A stretch of DNA of 17,688 bases, taken from NCBI GenBank assembly GCA_035526665.1, contig DATLBY010000398.1, forward strand, positions 1 to 17,688, read 5' to 3'. The stretch comes from DATLBY01 sp035526665 (lineage in GTDB: Bacteria > Acidobacteriota > Terriglobia > Bryobacterales > Bryobacteraceae). This document shows, one piece after another, positions 1 through 8,158 of the stretch. A program made the position numbers and the translations under genes. The notes below the pieces were generated by a model that saw only the letters and a list, made by a program, of their open reading frames with translations, was not told the DNA's origin and did not search any database. Within the stretch, counting starts at the first letter, position 1. Each line of letters begins with the position of its first letter.

Positions 1-25
1 TCACTACCTCGATCGAAGACGACAA

Positions 26-1558
26 ATGAAAGTAATCCTCCGGACCGGCCGAACGCTACTTTCCTCGGAACAGTGCGGACTCGGCCGTCCCGGCTCCAAC
101 CTGCTTGTGCCCGCTCTCGAGCAGCGAGGCGCCTTCTTTCCCTACGTTGCATCGATCGGAGTGCATGTCGCTTTCGTGTCCGTGATGGTCGCAACGGCAG
201 GTCTGTTTCCTCCTCCCGCACAAGCGCCTCAGCCAAAGCCGCGCTGGAAGCTGACCATTCTACGCCTGCAGAACCAGGTATTTCTTCCGGTGACGCCGGC
301 CACAGCCCGTTCGGAGCGTAAGGATCTTGCGGAGCGCCTGCGCAAGCGGGCCAGTCAGCTTGCAAGCCAAATGCGGGCTGACAATTCCGATCCCCGGCCG
401 CCCAGGAACGCTTTTCCGTTACCAGCGGAAACGCCGCCGAATCTCAAGCCGTCGCAAGCGATCCTGATCCAACCCCAGTTTCCTATCGACCTTCAGCCGC
501 CTCCTGCCGCCCCGGTGGTTCCCTCCGCGCTGGTGTGGACCAAACAAGCTCCAAAGCCGGCTCAGCAAAAAGTGGTGCAACCGGGTCCGGTACAGCGCGA
601 GCTTCCGGTGCCCGAACCTCCCGTTCTGACCGAGGAGGCACGCTCCGGCGCTCGCATTCTGGAAACTCCGGATGCGCTCCCCAGTACCGATCTTAGAACC
701 GCCCGGCCAGCCGACAAACAGACGGTATCGAAGAGTAGTAACACGCAGGCCGTGCAATTGTTATCGCTGTCCAACGCGCCAGCTGTCAGTGACACTGTCG
801 TGGTCCCGCCGGGGAATTTAATCCCCGCTGCCGGCACGACTGCAGGCTCCGGGGGGCGCGGCCAAACTGAAGGAACCCGGTCTGCCGCTCCGCAAGCCAC
901 CGCTGCCCCAACGGGAAGTGACAGCGTGCACCCGCCGGCCGCGGCCGGTAATTCAGATACCCCCAAGACGACAGCTGGGGCTGAGATCCCTTCAAGTACC
1001 CCTGTAAATACTCCTGCCCCTCCCACTCCGCCGCCTGCCGTGGCATCGCTCATCCCGGTGGAACGCAGCATTGCTCCCGCGGCGCCTCCCCGTGGGCTGG
1101 AGCACCCCACAAACGGCCGCTTCGATATTGTCGTGATGCAGACCTCGATGGATGAGTCCCTGCCGCCTGGCCTGCTAACCGGCAAACCCGTTTATACCGT
1201 GTATCTCCAGGTGGGCGACAGTAAGGAATGGACCATGCATTATTGCGCGGCCGAGACAGCGGCAATACAGAGAGGTGCAGTGGTACAACTCCCCGATCCG
1301 CGCCCGCTGAACGCGCCCTACCCCCGGTTAACCTTCCGCCCCGGCGAGCCCATTACCGGCTCGGGTCCCTACGTGCTCATTCGCGGCATTGTGGATGAAA
1401 CAGGTTCGCTGCAAAATCTCCAGGTAATTGGTACGATCGCCTCCGGCAGGGCCTCGCTTCTGGATGCTCTCAGCAAATGGAAATTCCGGCCGGCTACGCG
1501 TGCTGGAACGCCGGCCAGAGTAGAGATGGTGCTCTCAATTCCGGTAAGCAAGACCTGA
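26..1558 (+). CDS. TonB-type energy transducer, Pro-rich periplasmic linker
   Basis: Predicted 510-residue inner-membrane protein of the TonB family, which couples the ExbBD proton-driven motor to outer-membrane transporters. One hydrophobic segment lies at about residues 39-62, after an unusually long cytoplasmic N-terminus. A Pro/Ala/Thr-rich, low-complexity periplasmic stretch follows (about 65-355). The last ~75 residues look like a TonB C-terminal domain: a G-x-V-D-E-T-G-S-L pattern, then a helix ending in the family-typical W-K-F-R-P-A. A middle stretch (about 365-435, with FDIVVMQTS and YTVYLQVGDS) is probably an extra beta-domain. The ATG at 26 has only a weak purine stretch upstream, and the frame stays open to the window edge, so the real start could lie outside. 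No exbB/exbD is nearby. The gene ends 2 bp from the convergent enolase gene. TonB assignment is fairly sure; the transporter partner is unknown. Confidence 0.8.
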   Translation: MKVILRTGRTLLSSEQCGLGRPGSNLLVPALEQRGAFFPYVASIGVHVAFVSVMVATAGLFPPPAQAPQPKPRWKLTILRLQNQVFLPVTPATARSERKDLAERLRKRASQLASQMRADNSDPRPPRNAFPLPAETPPNLKPSQAILIQPQFPIDLQPPPAAPVVPSALVWTKQAPKPAQQKVVQPGPVQRELPVPEPPVLTEEARSGARILETPDALPSTDLRTARPADKQTVSKSSNTQAVQLLSLSNAPAVSDTVVVPPGNLIPAAGTTAGSGGRGQTEGTRSAAPQATAAPTGSDSVHPPAAAGNSDTPKTTAGAEIPSSTPVNTPAPPTPPPAVASLIPVERSIAPAAPPRGLEHPTNGRFDIVVMQTSMDESLPPGLLTGKPVYTVYLQVGDSKEWTMHYCAAETAAIQRGAVVQLPDPRPLNAPYPRLTFRPGEPITGSGPYVLIRGIVDETGSLQNLQVIGTIASGRASLLDALSKWKFRPATRAGTPARVEMVLSIPVSKT

Positions 1559-1560
1559 CT

Positions 1561-2796
1561 CTACCAGTCCACCACGCTGCCGTCTTCTGCGTCATAGCTC
1601 TCCTGATTCTTCCAGTCGTGCCCGATTTTGTCGGCCATTGCGTTCTCATCGAGTTCGATGCCGAGCCCGGGGCCGGCCGGCAGGTCGAGGTAGCCGGCTC
1701 GGACCACGAAAGGCTGCTTAATGTACCCTTCGCCCAGACTGACTTGTTCCTGGCAGAGGAAATTGGGAATGGACGCGGCGATCTGCACTCCGGCGGCTAG
1801 CGAAATCGGTCCCAGTGGATTGTGCGGCGCGATGCTCGCGTAGTAAGCTTCCGCCATCCCCGCTATCAATCGAACTTCCGTGATGCCACCCGCATGACAG
1901 AGATCCGGTTGCAGGATAGTGGCTGCCTTCTTCTCGAGGACCTCGCGGAAGCCCCACTTTGTGAAGACCCGCTCGCCGGTGGCGATGGGCAGATGCGTGC
2001 CGCGGGCGATATCAGCCATTACGTCATGGTTCTGCGCCTGACAGGGCTCCTCCACGAACATGGGATTGTACGGCTCAAGTCCTTTGATGAGAAGCTTGGC
2101 GGTGGCGGGACTGACCGCGCCGTGAAAGTCGATGCCGATGTCGATCTCGTCTCCCATCGCTTTTCGGAGAGCGGCAAAGTGCTCCACGGCATACTGCACG
2201 GCAGCGGGAGTCTCCACATAGCGCATCGGCCGCTTCTTGGCAGGTCCGGTCTTGAACGCGGTGAAACCCTTTGCGCGCGCCGCCGTCATTTGCTCGGGTG
2301 TACCGGCATGTGCGTATACTCGCACTTTGTTGCGGGTGGGTCCGCCCAGCATCTCGTAAACGGGCACGCCCAGCGCCTTACCTTTGATGTCCCAAAGAGC
2401 CTGATCGATACCGCTGAGTGCGCTGGTGAGGATGGGACCACCGCGGTAGAAGGCATGGCGATAGATCGCCTGCCAATGATGCGCCACCTGCCTTGGGTCC
2501 TTTCCAATAAGGTACGGTTCAATCTCTTTGATTGCGGTTTGGCAGGTCAGCGCCCGCCCCTCGGTGATGGGCTCCCCCAAACCGACAATTCCGGCATTCG
2601 TATGAATCTTAAGAAACATCCAGCGCGGCTTCACTAAAAATGTCTCAAGTTTCGTCACGCGCAGTTTTTCCTTAGGCGTGACCGGCGCATTATTGCCCTT
2701 GGTTTGAGCAAGCGCTTCCGCCTGGGAGAATGCGCTTAACCCAGCGCTGGCAAAGGCGCTCGCCACCAGGGAGCGGCGAGTCAATCGTGTTCTCAT
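1561..2796 (-). CDS. Enolase-superfamily sugar-acid dehydratase (galactonate dehydratase-like), Tat-exported
   Basis: A 411-residue mandelate racemase/muconate-lactonizing family protein, which abstracts a proton alpha to a carboxylate with Mg2+. Metal ligands and catalytic residues are visible: D223-x-H225 in IDFHG, E249 in VEEP, E275 in ATGER, and the D298 (QPD)/H325 (APHNPLGP) dyad. The DFHG motif and the PHNPLGPISLA stretch most resemble D-galactonate dehydratase-type acid-sugar dehydratases. The N-terminus carries a twin-arginine signal (TRRSL then an Ala/Ser-rich core), so the enzyme is probably exported, unlike the usual cytoplasmic dehydratases. The start is the ATG at 2796, preceded by GGAGG; an in-frame start at 2820 would precede the RBS and is less likely. 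It lies 59 bp downstream of the ankyrin gene on the same strand and is probably the last gene of that operon. The exact substrate cannot be read from sequence. Confidence 0.88.
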   Translation of the reverse strand: MRTRLTRRSLVASAFASAGLSAFSQAEALAQTKGNNAPVTPKEKLRVTKLETFLVKPRWMFLKIHTNAGIVGLGEPITEGRALTCQTAIKEIEPYLIGKDPRQVAHHWQAIYRHAFYRGGPILTSALSGIDQALWDIKGKALGVPVYEMLGGPTRNKVRVYAHAGTPEQMTAARAKGFTAFKTGPAKKRPMRYVETPAAVQYAVEHFAALRKAMGDEIDIGIDFHGAVSPATAKLLIKGLEPYNPMFVEEPCQAQNHDVMADIARGTHLPIATGERVFTKWGFREVLEKKAATILQPDLCHAGGITEVRLIAGMAEAYYASIAPHNPLGPISLAAGVQIAASIPNFLCQEQVSLGEGYIKQPFVVRAGYLDLPAGPGLGIELDENAMADKIGHDWKNQESYDAEDGSVVDW

Positions 2797-2800
2797 GGTA

Positions 2801-2810
2801 TTTCCTCCGG
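2801..2810 (-). promoter_or_regulatory. Ribosome binding site fixing the enolase-family start
   Basis: Read on the minus strand, CCGGAGGAAA sits just upstream of the ATG at 2796, with the GGAGG core at normal spacing. It supports that ATG over the in-frame start at 2820. Confidence 0.8.
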
Positions 2811-2855
2811 CGAGCGCCACTCTATCACGGAGACAGCGGCAAACTGGTTCGGGAG

Positions 2856-4379
2856 CTACTTACTCACGCGGCCCACGCCGGCGGCGGGTTCAGATTCGGC
2901 GACAGTGGCGACCCCGGCGGCCCGCAACACGCGATGGAAGGCAGCTATCGTGTCCGGCGAAGGCTTGAAGTTTCCGAAGCGATGGCCTTCCGCGATAATC
3001 AGTGGAGTCCAACCGTGTTTGTTCTTCCGATTCCAAACTTCGATATTCGCGCCTTTATCCGCAAGCAATTGGACCACGGCAGGCAGGTTCTTGTATGCCG
3101 CGCCGTGCATCGCGGTCTCGCCGTTATTGTCGACTGCATCGATGTTCGCGCCCAGGTCGAGTGCCGCCTGCACCGCCTCCAGCACTTCGCGCTCAGTTCC
3201 CGCATCCTCGCCTGGAGAGCGCGTACCGAGTCCGGCTGCTGCCATTAGCGGCGTGCTGTTGTCCGCATTCGGCAGTAGGGGATCGGCGCCTAGTGAGGCA
3301 AGAAACCGCATCAATTCGGCATCCGCGGTACGGGCAGCCAGCAGGAAGGGTGTCGCGCCCAGGGTATTCAAACCAGTTAAGCCCACGCTGATCTTCTTGG
3401 ACATGCGCGCATTGGTATTGGCGCCGCTCGCCACGAGTTTCTTTACCAGAGCCAGACTGGTCAAGTTACCGGAACCCTGTGGCGCCGGATCGTTGTCGCC
3501 GCCGCCTGGCTTGCGCACCCAGGTAATGGCGTGAAGCGCTGTGTAGCCTTGCGCACCGGCATTCGGATCGGCGCTTGCATCCAGCAGACTGGCCGCTAGT
3601 TCAAAGTGACCGTTCAGGACCGCCAGCACCAGAGCGCTGGTACCGGCCCGTGGCGCTCCGGCGCCCGACGCCAACTTGCGCTCGGAGGGCTTCACCGTTT
3701 CCACTGTCTCATTTACATTCGCGCCTGCTTTTAAGAGAGTCTGCACAACACCCAAGTGCCCTTCGCGTACCGCGAACAGAAAAGGTGTGAACCCGGATTC
3801 CAAACGCTGCCGGAAATCCGCTCCGGCTTGAATTAGCGCAGCCACAACCTGCGCATGGCCTTCCGCGGCCGCCCACATTAACGCGGTCTGTCCATGATGA
3901 GTCTCTTTCGCATGTATGTCAGCGCCGCCGGCCAGCAGCGCCTTCACCGCGTCCATCTTGCCGGTACGGGCGGCGGTCATCAGCGCGGTCTCGCCTCCGG
4001 GAAGGGAAGTGTTCGGGTCAGCGCCGGCCTGCAGGAGGAGTTCCACCATTTTGCCATTGCCGTTCATGGCGGCCAGCGCAAGCGGCGTGACGCCATAGCG
4101 ATTCGCGGCCTTGACGTTTGCCCTCGCGCGAAGCAATAGCTGCACGGTTTCGAAATCGTCCTGATATGCCGCCCAGTGGAGTGCGGTCGTACCGTCGACC
4201 TGCAGGGCATTCGGGTCGGCGTGTCGTTCTAGCAGCGTGCGGATCTCCGCCTTCTTCATTTGCCTGGCAGCATCCGGGACGCGCGTGTCCATGCCGGCGC
4301 CGCATAGGCGAAGAGCCAAAAGTGCAGGAACGAGCGTTCTTCGCACGGTGAGCATGAGAGTGCATCTCCGGCTGCGCAT
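2856..4379 (-). CDS. Secreted ankyrin-repeat protein
   Basis: About 507 residues made almost entirely of roughly 11 ankyrin repeats. The G-x-T-A/P-L-x-x-A-A and LL-x-x-G-A-D/N-x-N patterns recur about every 33 residues. Longer insertions occur in the sixth to ninth repeats, for example a Gly/Asp/Pro-rich loop after WVRKPGGG. A hydrophobic N-terminal segment (TLVPALLALRLCGAG) looks like a signal peptide, so it is likely periplasmic and acts as a protein-binding scaffold; no catalytic domain is visible. The ATG at 4379 overlaps the upstream DUF1552 stop codon by one base (TGATG), implying translational coupling. An internal ATG at 4355, with GGAG 10 nt upstream, is an alternative that also gives a good signal peptide. 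Ankyrin proteins next to DUF1552/DUF1592 genes recur in Acidobacteriota and related phyla as far as I recall, so a binding partner among its operon neighbours is a reasonable inference. Confidence 0.88.
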   Translation of the reverse strand: MRSRRCTLMLTVRRTLVPALLALRLCGAGMDTRVPDAARQMKKAEIRTLLERHADPNALQVDGTTALHWAAYQDDFETVQLLLRARANVKAANRYGVTPLALAAMNGNGKMVELLLQAGADPNTSLPGGETALMTAARTGKMDAVKALLAGGADIHAKETHHGQTALMWAAAEGHAQVVAALIQAGADFRQRLESGFTPFLFAVREGHLGVVQTLLKAGANVNETVETVKPSERKLASGAGAPRAGTSALVLAVLNGHFELAASLLDASADPNAGAQGYTALHAITWVRKPGGGDNDPAPQGSGNLTSLALVKKLVASGANTNARMSKKISVGLTGLNTLGATPFLLAARTADAELMRFLASLGADPLLPNADNSTPLMAAAGLGTRSPGEDAGTEREVLEAVQAALDLGANIDAVDNNGETAMHGAAYKNLPAVVQLLADKGANIEVWNRKNKHGWTPLIIAEGHRFGNFKPSPDTIAAFHRVLRAAGVATVAESEPAAGVGRVSK

Positions 4380-5722
4380 CACACCGAAAGTGGCTCGAGT
4401 AGTTCTTTGACTTTGCCCTTGCTGTCAGCGAATGAATCCAACCGCACTCCCATCTTATCCAGCAGGGTCAGGTGTAGATTGGCCAGAGGTGTGGGCTCGG
4501 CATAGCGTATGTGCCGCCCGCCTTTCAGCTTGCCGGCTCCTCCGCCCGCTACCAGAATGGGCAGGTTCACGTGATCGTGCACATCGGGATTGCCCATGCC
4601 GCTGCCATACAGGTACATCGAATGATCCAGCAGTGAGCCGTCTCCATCGGGCGTTGCTTTCAATTTCTCCAGGAAATACGCGAACAGAGAAACATGGAAA
4701 GCATTGATTTTGGCGACCCCCGCCAGCTTCTCCGGATTTCCTCCGTTGTGTGTCAGCGGATGGTGCGGATCGGATACGCCGATTTCGGGGTATGTCCGCG
4801 TGCTGGTTTCGCGCGCCAATTGGAAAGTGATCACCCGGGTGACGTCGCCCTGCAGCGCCAGCACCTGCAGATCGAACATCAGACGCGCATGGTCGGCATA
4901 CGACGCGGGTACGCCCACCGGCCTATCCAAATCGGGAAGGTGCGAATCAGCCGTCGCCGCTTCTGCCTTCTGGATGCGGCGCTCTACTTCGCGGACCGTC
5001 TCCAAATATTGGTTTACCCGGCTTCGGTCGGCGGCGCCCAGTTTCTTCTGCAGGCGTGAAATATCTTCACTTACCCAATCGAGCAGGCTGGCGTCTTTGC
5101 GAAGTTCCGTACGGCGGTCGGCGGCACTTCCGCCATCGCCAAAGAGCCGCTCGAAGGCGACACGGGGGTGAGCCTCGGCCGGAAGCGGGGTCGTGGGCGA
5201 AGACCAGGACAGATTGTTCTGGTAGACGCAGGCATAGCCGTTGTCGCACTGGCCCACCGTGGTAAGCAGGTCCATCGCCAGCTCCAGCGACGGAAGCCTC
5301 GTGGCCTGTCCGATGTGCTGTGCGGCCACTTGATCCACCGTGGTCCCCAAATGATAGTCAGTACTCTCTGTCCACTTGGCCGTCGCTGCGCTGAGGAACG
5401 CGGCGTTGGAAGTGGCGTGCGTGCCCGGGTAGGCGTTTTTCAGTTCGAGATTTGTGAATACGGTGAGCTGATCCATCACCCCCGCCAGTGAACGCAGCGT
5501 GGGCGAAAGCTCCGTGAGGCGGCCGTTCCCAGCGGGAGTCCATTGCGGAATGTGGGCACCCATAGGCATGTAGACAAAACCCAGGCGGCGCACCGGCTTG
5601 GCGGGCGTGGCCGCCAGAGCCGTCAGCGACGGAATCATCGCATCCAGCAGCGGTAGCGCAAGCGTAGTGCCCGCGCCCCGTAGCATGGCCCGCCGCGATA
5701 AAGCTTTCTTGGTGATGATCAT
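4379..5722 (-). CDS. DUF1552 family protein, Tat signal
   Basis: A 447-residue protein matching the DUF1552 family, whose biochemical function is not established. Visible family features are the N-terminal twin-arginine region (SRRAMLRGAG then ALPLLDAM), the early GFVYMPMGAHIPQWTP stretch, the central QLARETSTRTYPEIGVSDPHHPLTHN segment, and the C-terminal YLYGSGMGNPDVHDHVNLPILVAGG block. The fold is reminiscent of DUF1501/sulfatase-like secreted proteins, but I see no clear catalytic set. The start is ATG 5722 with AGGAG six nt upstream (5733-5729). That site lies inside the 3' end of the upstream cytochrome gene, whose TGA overlaps this ATG (ATGA). DUF1552 genes commonly sit directly after DUF1592 genes, as here, implying one periplasmic complex or pathway. 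The twin-arginine signal implies export after folding, possibly with a cofactor. Confidence 0.9.
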   Translation of the reverse strand: MIITKKALSRRAMLRGAGTTLALPLLDAMIPSLTALAATPAKPVRRLGFVYMPMGAHIPQWTPAGNGRLTELSPTLRSLAGVMDQLTVFTNLELKNAYPGTHATSNAAFLSAATAKWTESTDYHLGTTVDQVAAQHIGQATRLPSLELAMDLLTTVGQCDNGYACVYQNNLSWSSPTTPLPAEAHPRVAFERLFGDGGSAADRRTELRKDASLLDWVSEDISRLQKKLGAADRSRVNQYLETVREVERRIQKAEAATADSHLPDLDRPVGVPASYADHARLMFDLQVLALQGDVTRVITFQLARETSTRTYPEIGVSDPHHPLTHNGGNPEKLAGVAKINAFHVSLFAYFLEKLKATPDGDGSLLDHSMYLYGSGMGNPDVHDHVNLPILVAGGGAGKLKGGRHIRYAEPTPLANLHLTLLDKMGVRLDSFADSKGKVKELLEPLSV

Positions 5723-8091
5723 TGTGATCTCCTCATCTGAAACGGTGTGCTGTTGACGATCCCAAGGATGAAGGAAGAAAACTTATAATCCCTGGCCTGG
5801 CTCGCCGACACAATTTTGCGCACGGCCGGTGCATCGTAATACTCCATGCCTCTGCCTAAAGCATAGGTAAGAAGCTTTTCCGTCAAGGTTGCGGCAAAGA
5901 GCTCGGGACGCTTCAGCAAGGCCTGCTCCAGTCCCGAAACGCCTTCGAATTTGCTGCCATCCGGAAGTCCGCCCGAGGCGTCGATCGGCGCCGAGCCTTC
6001 CGCCGTTCGCCACCGTCCCACCGCATCGTAGTTTTCGAGCGAAAATCCAACAGGATCCATTAGCTGGTGGCAGCCGGCACAGGCTGGATTCGCGCGATGT
6101 TCCGCCAGGCGCTCGCGCATCGTGAGTGTCTTGCCGCCGGCATGATTCTCGCTGAGAGCCGGTACCGCGGGCGGCGGCGGTGGGGGCGGAGTTCCCAGAA
6201 GATTTTCCAGAATCCACTTGCCCCGGATCACCGGAGAGGTGCGGGTTGCATACGAGGTCACAGTCAGAATGCTTCCGTGGCGGAGCAGCCCGCCCCGCAC
6301 ATTCTCGCCGTCGAAAGTGACGCGCCGGAAGCGGCTGCCGTACACGTTCGGAATTTTGTAGTGTTTCGCCAACCGCTCGTTCACGAACGTATAATTGGCG
6401 CGCAGCAGATCCAGCACGCTGCGGTCTTCCCGCATAATGCTTTCGAAGAACAGCTCGGTCTCGCGCCGGAATGCCTGCCGCAGATTGTCGTCGAAATCGG
6501 GGAACAGGCGCATATCCGGTGTGATGGACGCAAGATTGCGCAAATACAGCCACTGTTGCGCAAAGTTGCTGACCAGAACGCCCGACCGTGGATCGGCGAG
6601 CATGCGCCGTACCTGACGCTCCAGAACCGCCGGTGTTTTCAGCGTTCTCTGAGCGGCGGCGTTCAGCAGTTCCTCGTCGGGTATGCTGCTCCAGAGGAAA
6701 AAGGACAAGCGGGATGCCAGTTCGAGGTCACTGAGCCGGTAGGCGGTATTCGCCGCAGCGCCGGACGGATCCTGCTCCACGTGAAACAGGAACTCCGGAC
6801 TCACCAGGACGGATCGCAGCGCCATTTCGATGCCGGCCTCGAACCCGTCGGTGGCGCGTGCTTCTTTATAGAATTTCAGCGGAACTCGCAGATCCGATTC
6901 CGTGACAGGCCGCCGGTAGGCCCTGCGGGCGAGATTGGAAAGTATGCGGTTAGCGCAGCTATCTTCCTGGGCGCCACTGGATGGAGTGCAAACGAAAATA
7001 CGCCGGCGGCTGGGCGTATCTCCGGGCCCGTTCACGCTATAAGGTCCGAGGACGGACACCGAGTAGAGAGCCGGCTGAATTCTGGGATGCCGGTCCATGT
7101 TGAAATGTGCCTGATAGGGCTGGCGTTCGGTCTCCAGCAGGGCGGACGGCAGTTTCGGAAAGGCCACGGCGACCACGTGCGGACCGGCCTTCACGGGTAC
7201 GCGAATGTTTAGGTCCTTGTCCACCAAGTGATGATCCGCGGTCTTCGGGGGCGGCTCGACGGTAAACAATTGAAGCCGCTTTCCGTCCAGCATCAACTCT
7301 ACTTGATGAGGTTCTCTTAACCCCTCCACGTGTTCGTTACGGTCTCTTGCGAGCCGAAGCTGAACCTCATACTGAGCATCGACCGGGAAGGTGTAATGAA
7401 CCGTGGTCCCGCCACGCGTTCCTAGCGGCAGTTCGTCGAAGTGCTGCTCCTGCGTCAAGTCCGGGGGGAGTGTAATGGTATCGCCGCCTGCAGAACGGCC
7501 GGGAATCCCAATGGCCAGACGGCTAATCTTGCGAGAGGCCGAAACGTAACGCTCCAGCAGTGTCGGCGACAGATCGCCCACCGTCACATTGTCGAAGCCG
7601 TGACTGGCGTCGTCGGCCGGAAGCAGAGCGGAGACATCCACGTCTACTGCAAGAAGATCGCGGATCGCGTTCTTGTATTCGGTCCGGTTCAGCCGCCGGA
7701 AAGTATCGGGGCGTCCGGGGTTCGGATTTGCGGCCGCCGCTTGGTCCAGTGAAGCGGCGAGAGAGGAGATTACCGCATCGTACGTCCGCTCATCGGGCCG
7801 CGGCAATCCGGCGGGCGGCATGGAGCGCGCCCGCAGCCTCCGCACAACCTTTTCCCACGACTCAGGGTGCCGGCCCACGCCGTCAGAGACGGTCGCATCG
7901 AGGGCGAGGCCGCCCATTTTCGCTTTACTGTTGTGGCAGCCGGCGCAGTATTGTCTTACCAAAGCGCGCTCGGGTGAGGCTTCGGAAGAGGCGGCCTTGG
8001 GCCCATGCTCGGGTCCGCCCACACTAATAGCTGCGCTGGCGGCGAATAGGACCGCGATCCAACGTGACGTCCAAACGGCCCTGGGGCTCAT
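5719..8091 (-). CDS. DUF1592-type multidomain protein with two c-type haem motifs
   Basis: A 790-residue secreted protein with the planctomycete/acidobacterial architecture. It has a signal peptide (about 10-27) and an N-terminal cytochrome c-like domain with CAGCH at 49-53 and a possible axial Met in MPPAG near 91. DUF1587 follows (RLNRTEYKNAIRDLL, about 132-195), then DUF1595 (about 379-440), DUF1592 (about 448-575), DUF1588 with a poly-Pro GTPPPPPPP and a second CAGCH (671-675), and DUF1585 at the end (about 705-785). Two CxxCH sites imply two covalent haems and a periplasmic electron-transfer role. Family members are abundant, but their substrates are unproven. The ATG at 8091 is chosen; a TTG immediately upstream is less likely. 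The upstream RBS is weak. It is the first gene of the block running to 1561 and is divergent from the hydrolase gene at 8159. Confidence 0.92.
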   Translation of the reverse strand: MSPRAVWTSRWIAVLFAASAAISVGGPEHGPKAASSEASPERALVRQYCAGCHNSKAKMGGLALDATVSDGVGRHPESWEKVVRRLRARSMPPAGLPRPDERTYDAVISSLAASLDQAAAANPNPGRPDTFRRLNRTEYKNAIRDLLAVDVDVSALLPADDASHGFDNVTVGDLSPTLLERYVSASRKISRLAIGIPGRSAGGDTITLPPDLTQEQHFDELPLGTRGGTTVHYTFPVDAQYEVQLRLARDRNEHVEGLREPHQVELMLDGKRLQLFTVEPPPKTADHHLVDKDLNIRVPVKAGPHVVAVAFPKLPSALLETERQPYQAHFNMDRHPRIQPALYSVSVLGPYSVNGPGDTPSRRRIFVCTPSSGAQEDSCANRILSNLARRAYRRPVTESDLRVPLKFYKEARATDGFEAGIEMALRSVLVSPEFLFHVEQDPSGAAANTAYRLSDLELASRLSFFLWSSIPDEELLNAAAQRTLKTPAVLERQVRRMLADPRSGVLVSNFAQQWLYLRNLASITPDMRLFPDFDDNLRQAFRRETELFFESIMREDRSVLDLLRANYTFVNERLAKHYKIPNVYGSRFRRVTFDGENVRGGLLRHGSILTVTSYATRTSPVIRGKWILENLLGTPPPPPPPAVPALSENHAGGKTLTMRERLAEHRANPACAGCHQLMDPVGFSLENYDAVGRWRTAEGSAPIDASGGLPDGSKFEGVSGLEQALLKRPELFAATLTEKLLTYALGRGMEYYDAPAVRKIVSASQARDYKFSSFILGIVNSTPFQMRRSQ

Positions 8092-8126
8092 CAAACCTAA
8101 AATAATACGCTCCGGAAACTACTGAT

Positions 8127-8132
8127 ATTATA
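8127..8132 (-). promoter_or_regulatory. Candidate -10 box for the DUF1592-DUF1552-ankyrin operon
   Basis: In the 67-bp divergent gap 8092-8158, the minus strand carries a perfect TATAAT, 35 bp before the ATG at 8091. No convincing TTGACA-like -35 is found 16-18 bp upstream. The same AT-rich core reads TATTAT on the plus strand (8126-8131) and could also serve the hydrolase gene, so the two promoters may overlap. Confidence 0.35.
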
Positions 8133-8148
8133 GCCGAAGTTAGACCCC

Positions 8149-8155
8149 GGGAGGA
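8149..8155 (+). promoter_or_regulatory. Ribosome binding site for the GTG-started hydrolase
   Basis: GGGAGGA lies just before the GTG at 8159, leaving four nt between GGAGG and the start. This strong site fixes the non-ATG start. Confidence 0.75.
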
Positions 8156-8158
8156 CAC

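Noticed and set aside
1559..1560. Bidirectional terminator between the convergent TonB and dehydratase genes
   Set aside because: The genes are 2 bp apart and no strong hairpin with a T-tract is evident at their ends.
1822..2637. 271-codon open frame on the plus strand
   Set aside because: Antisense shadow of the enolase-family dehydratase, which has all its metal and catalytic residues.
6067..7212. 381-codon open frame on the plus strand inside the DUF1592 gene
   Set aside because: It is antisense to well-conserved DUF1595/1592/1588 coding sequence, with no domain, signal peptide or plausible RBS.
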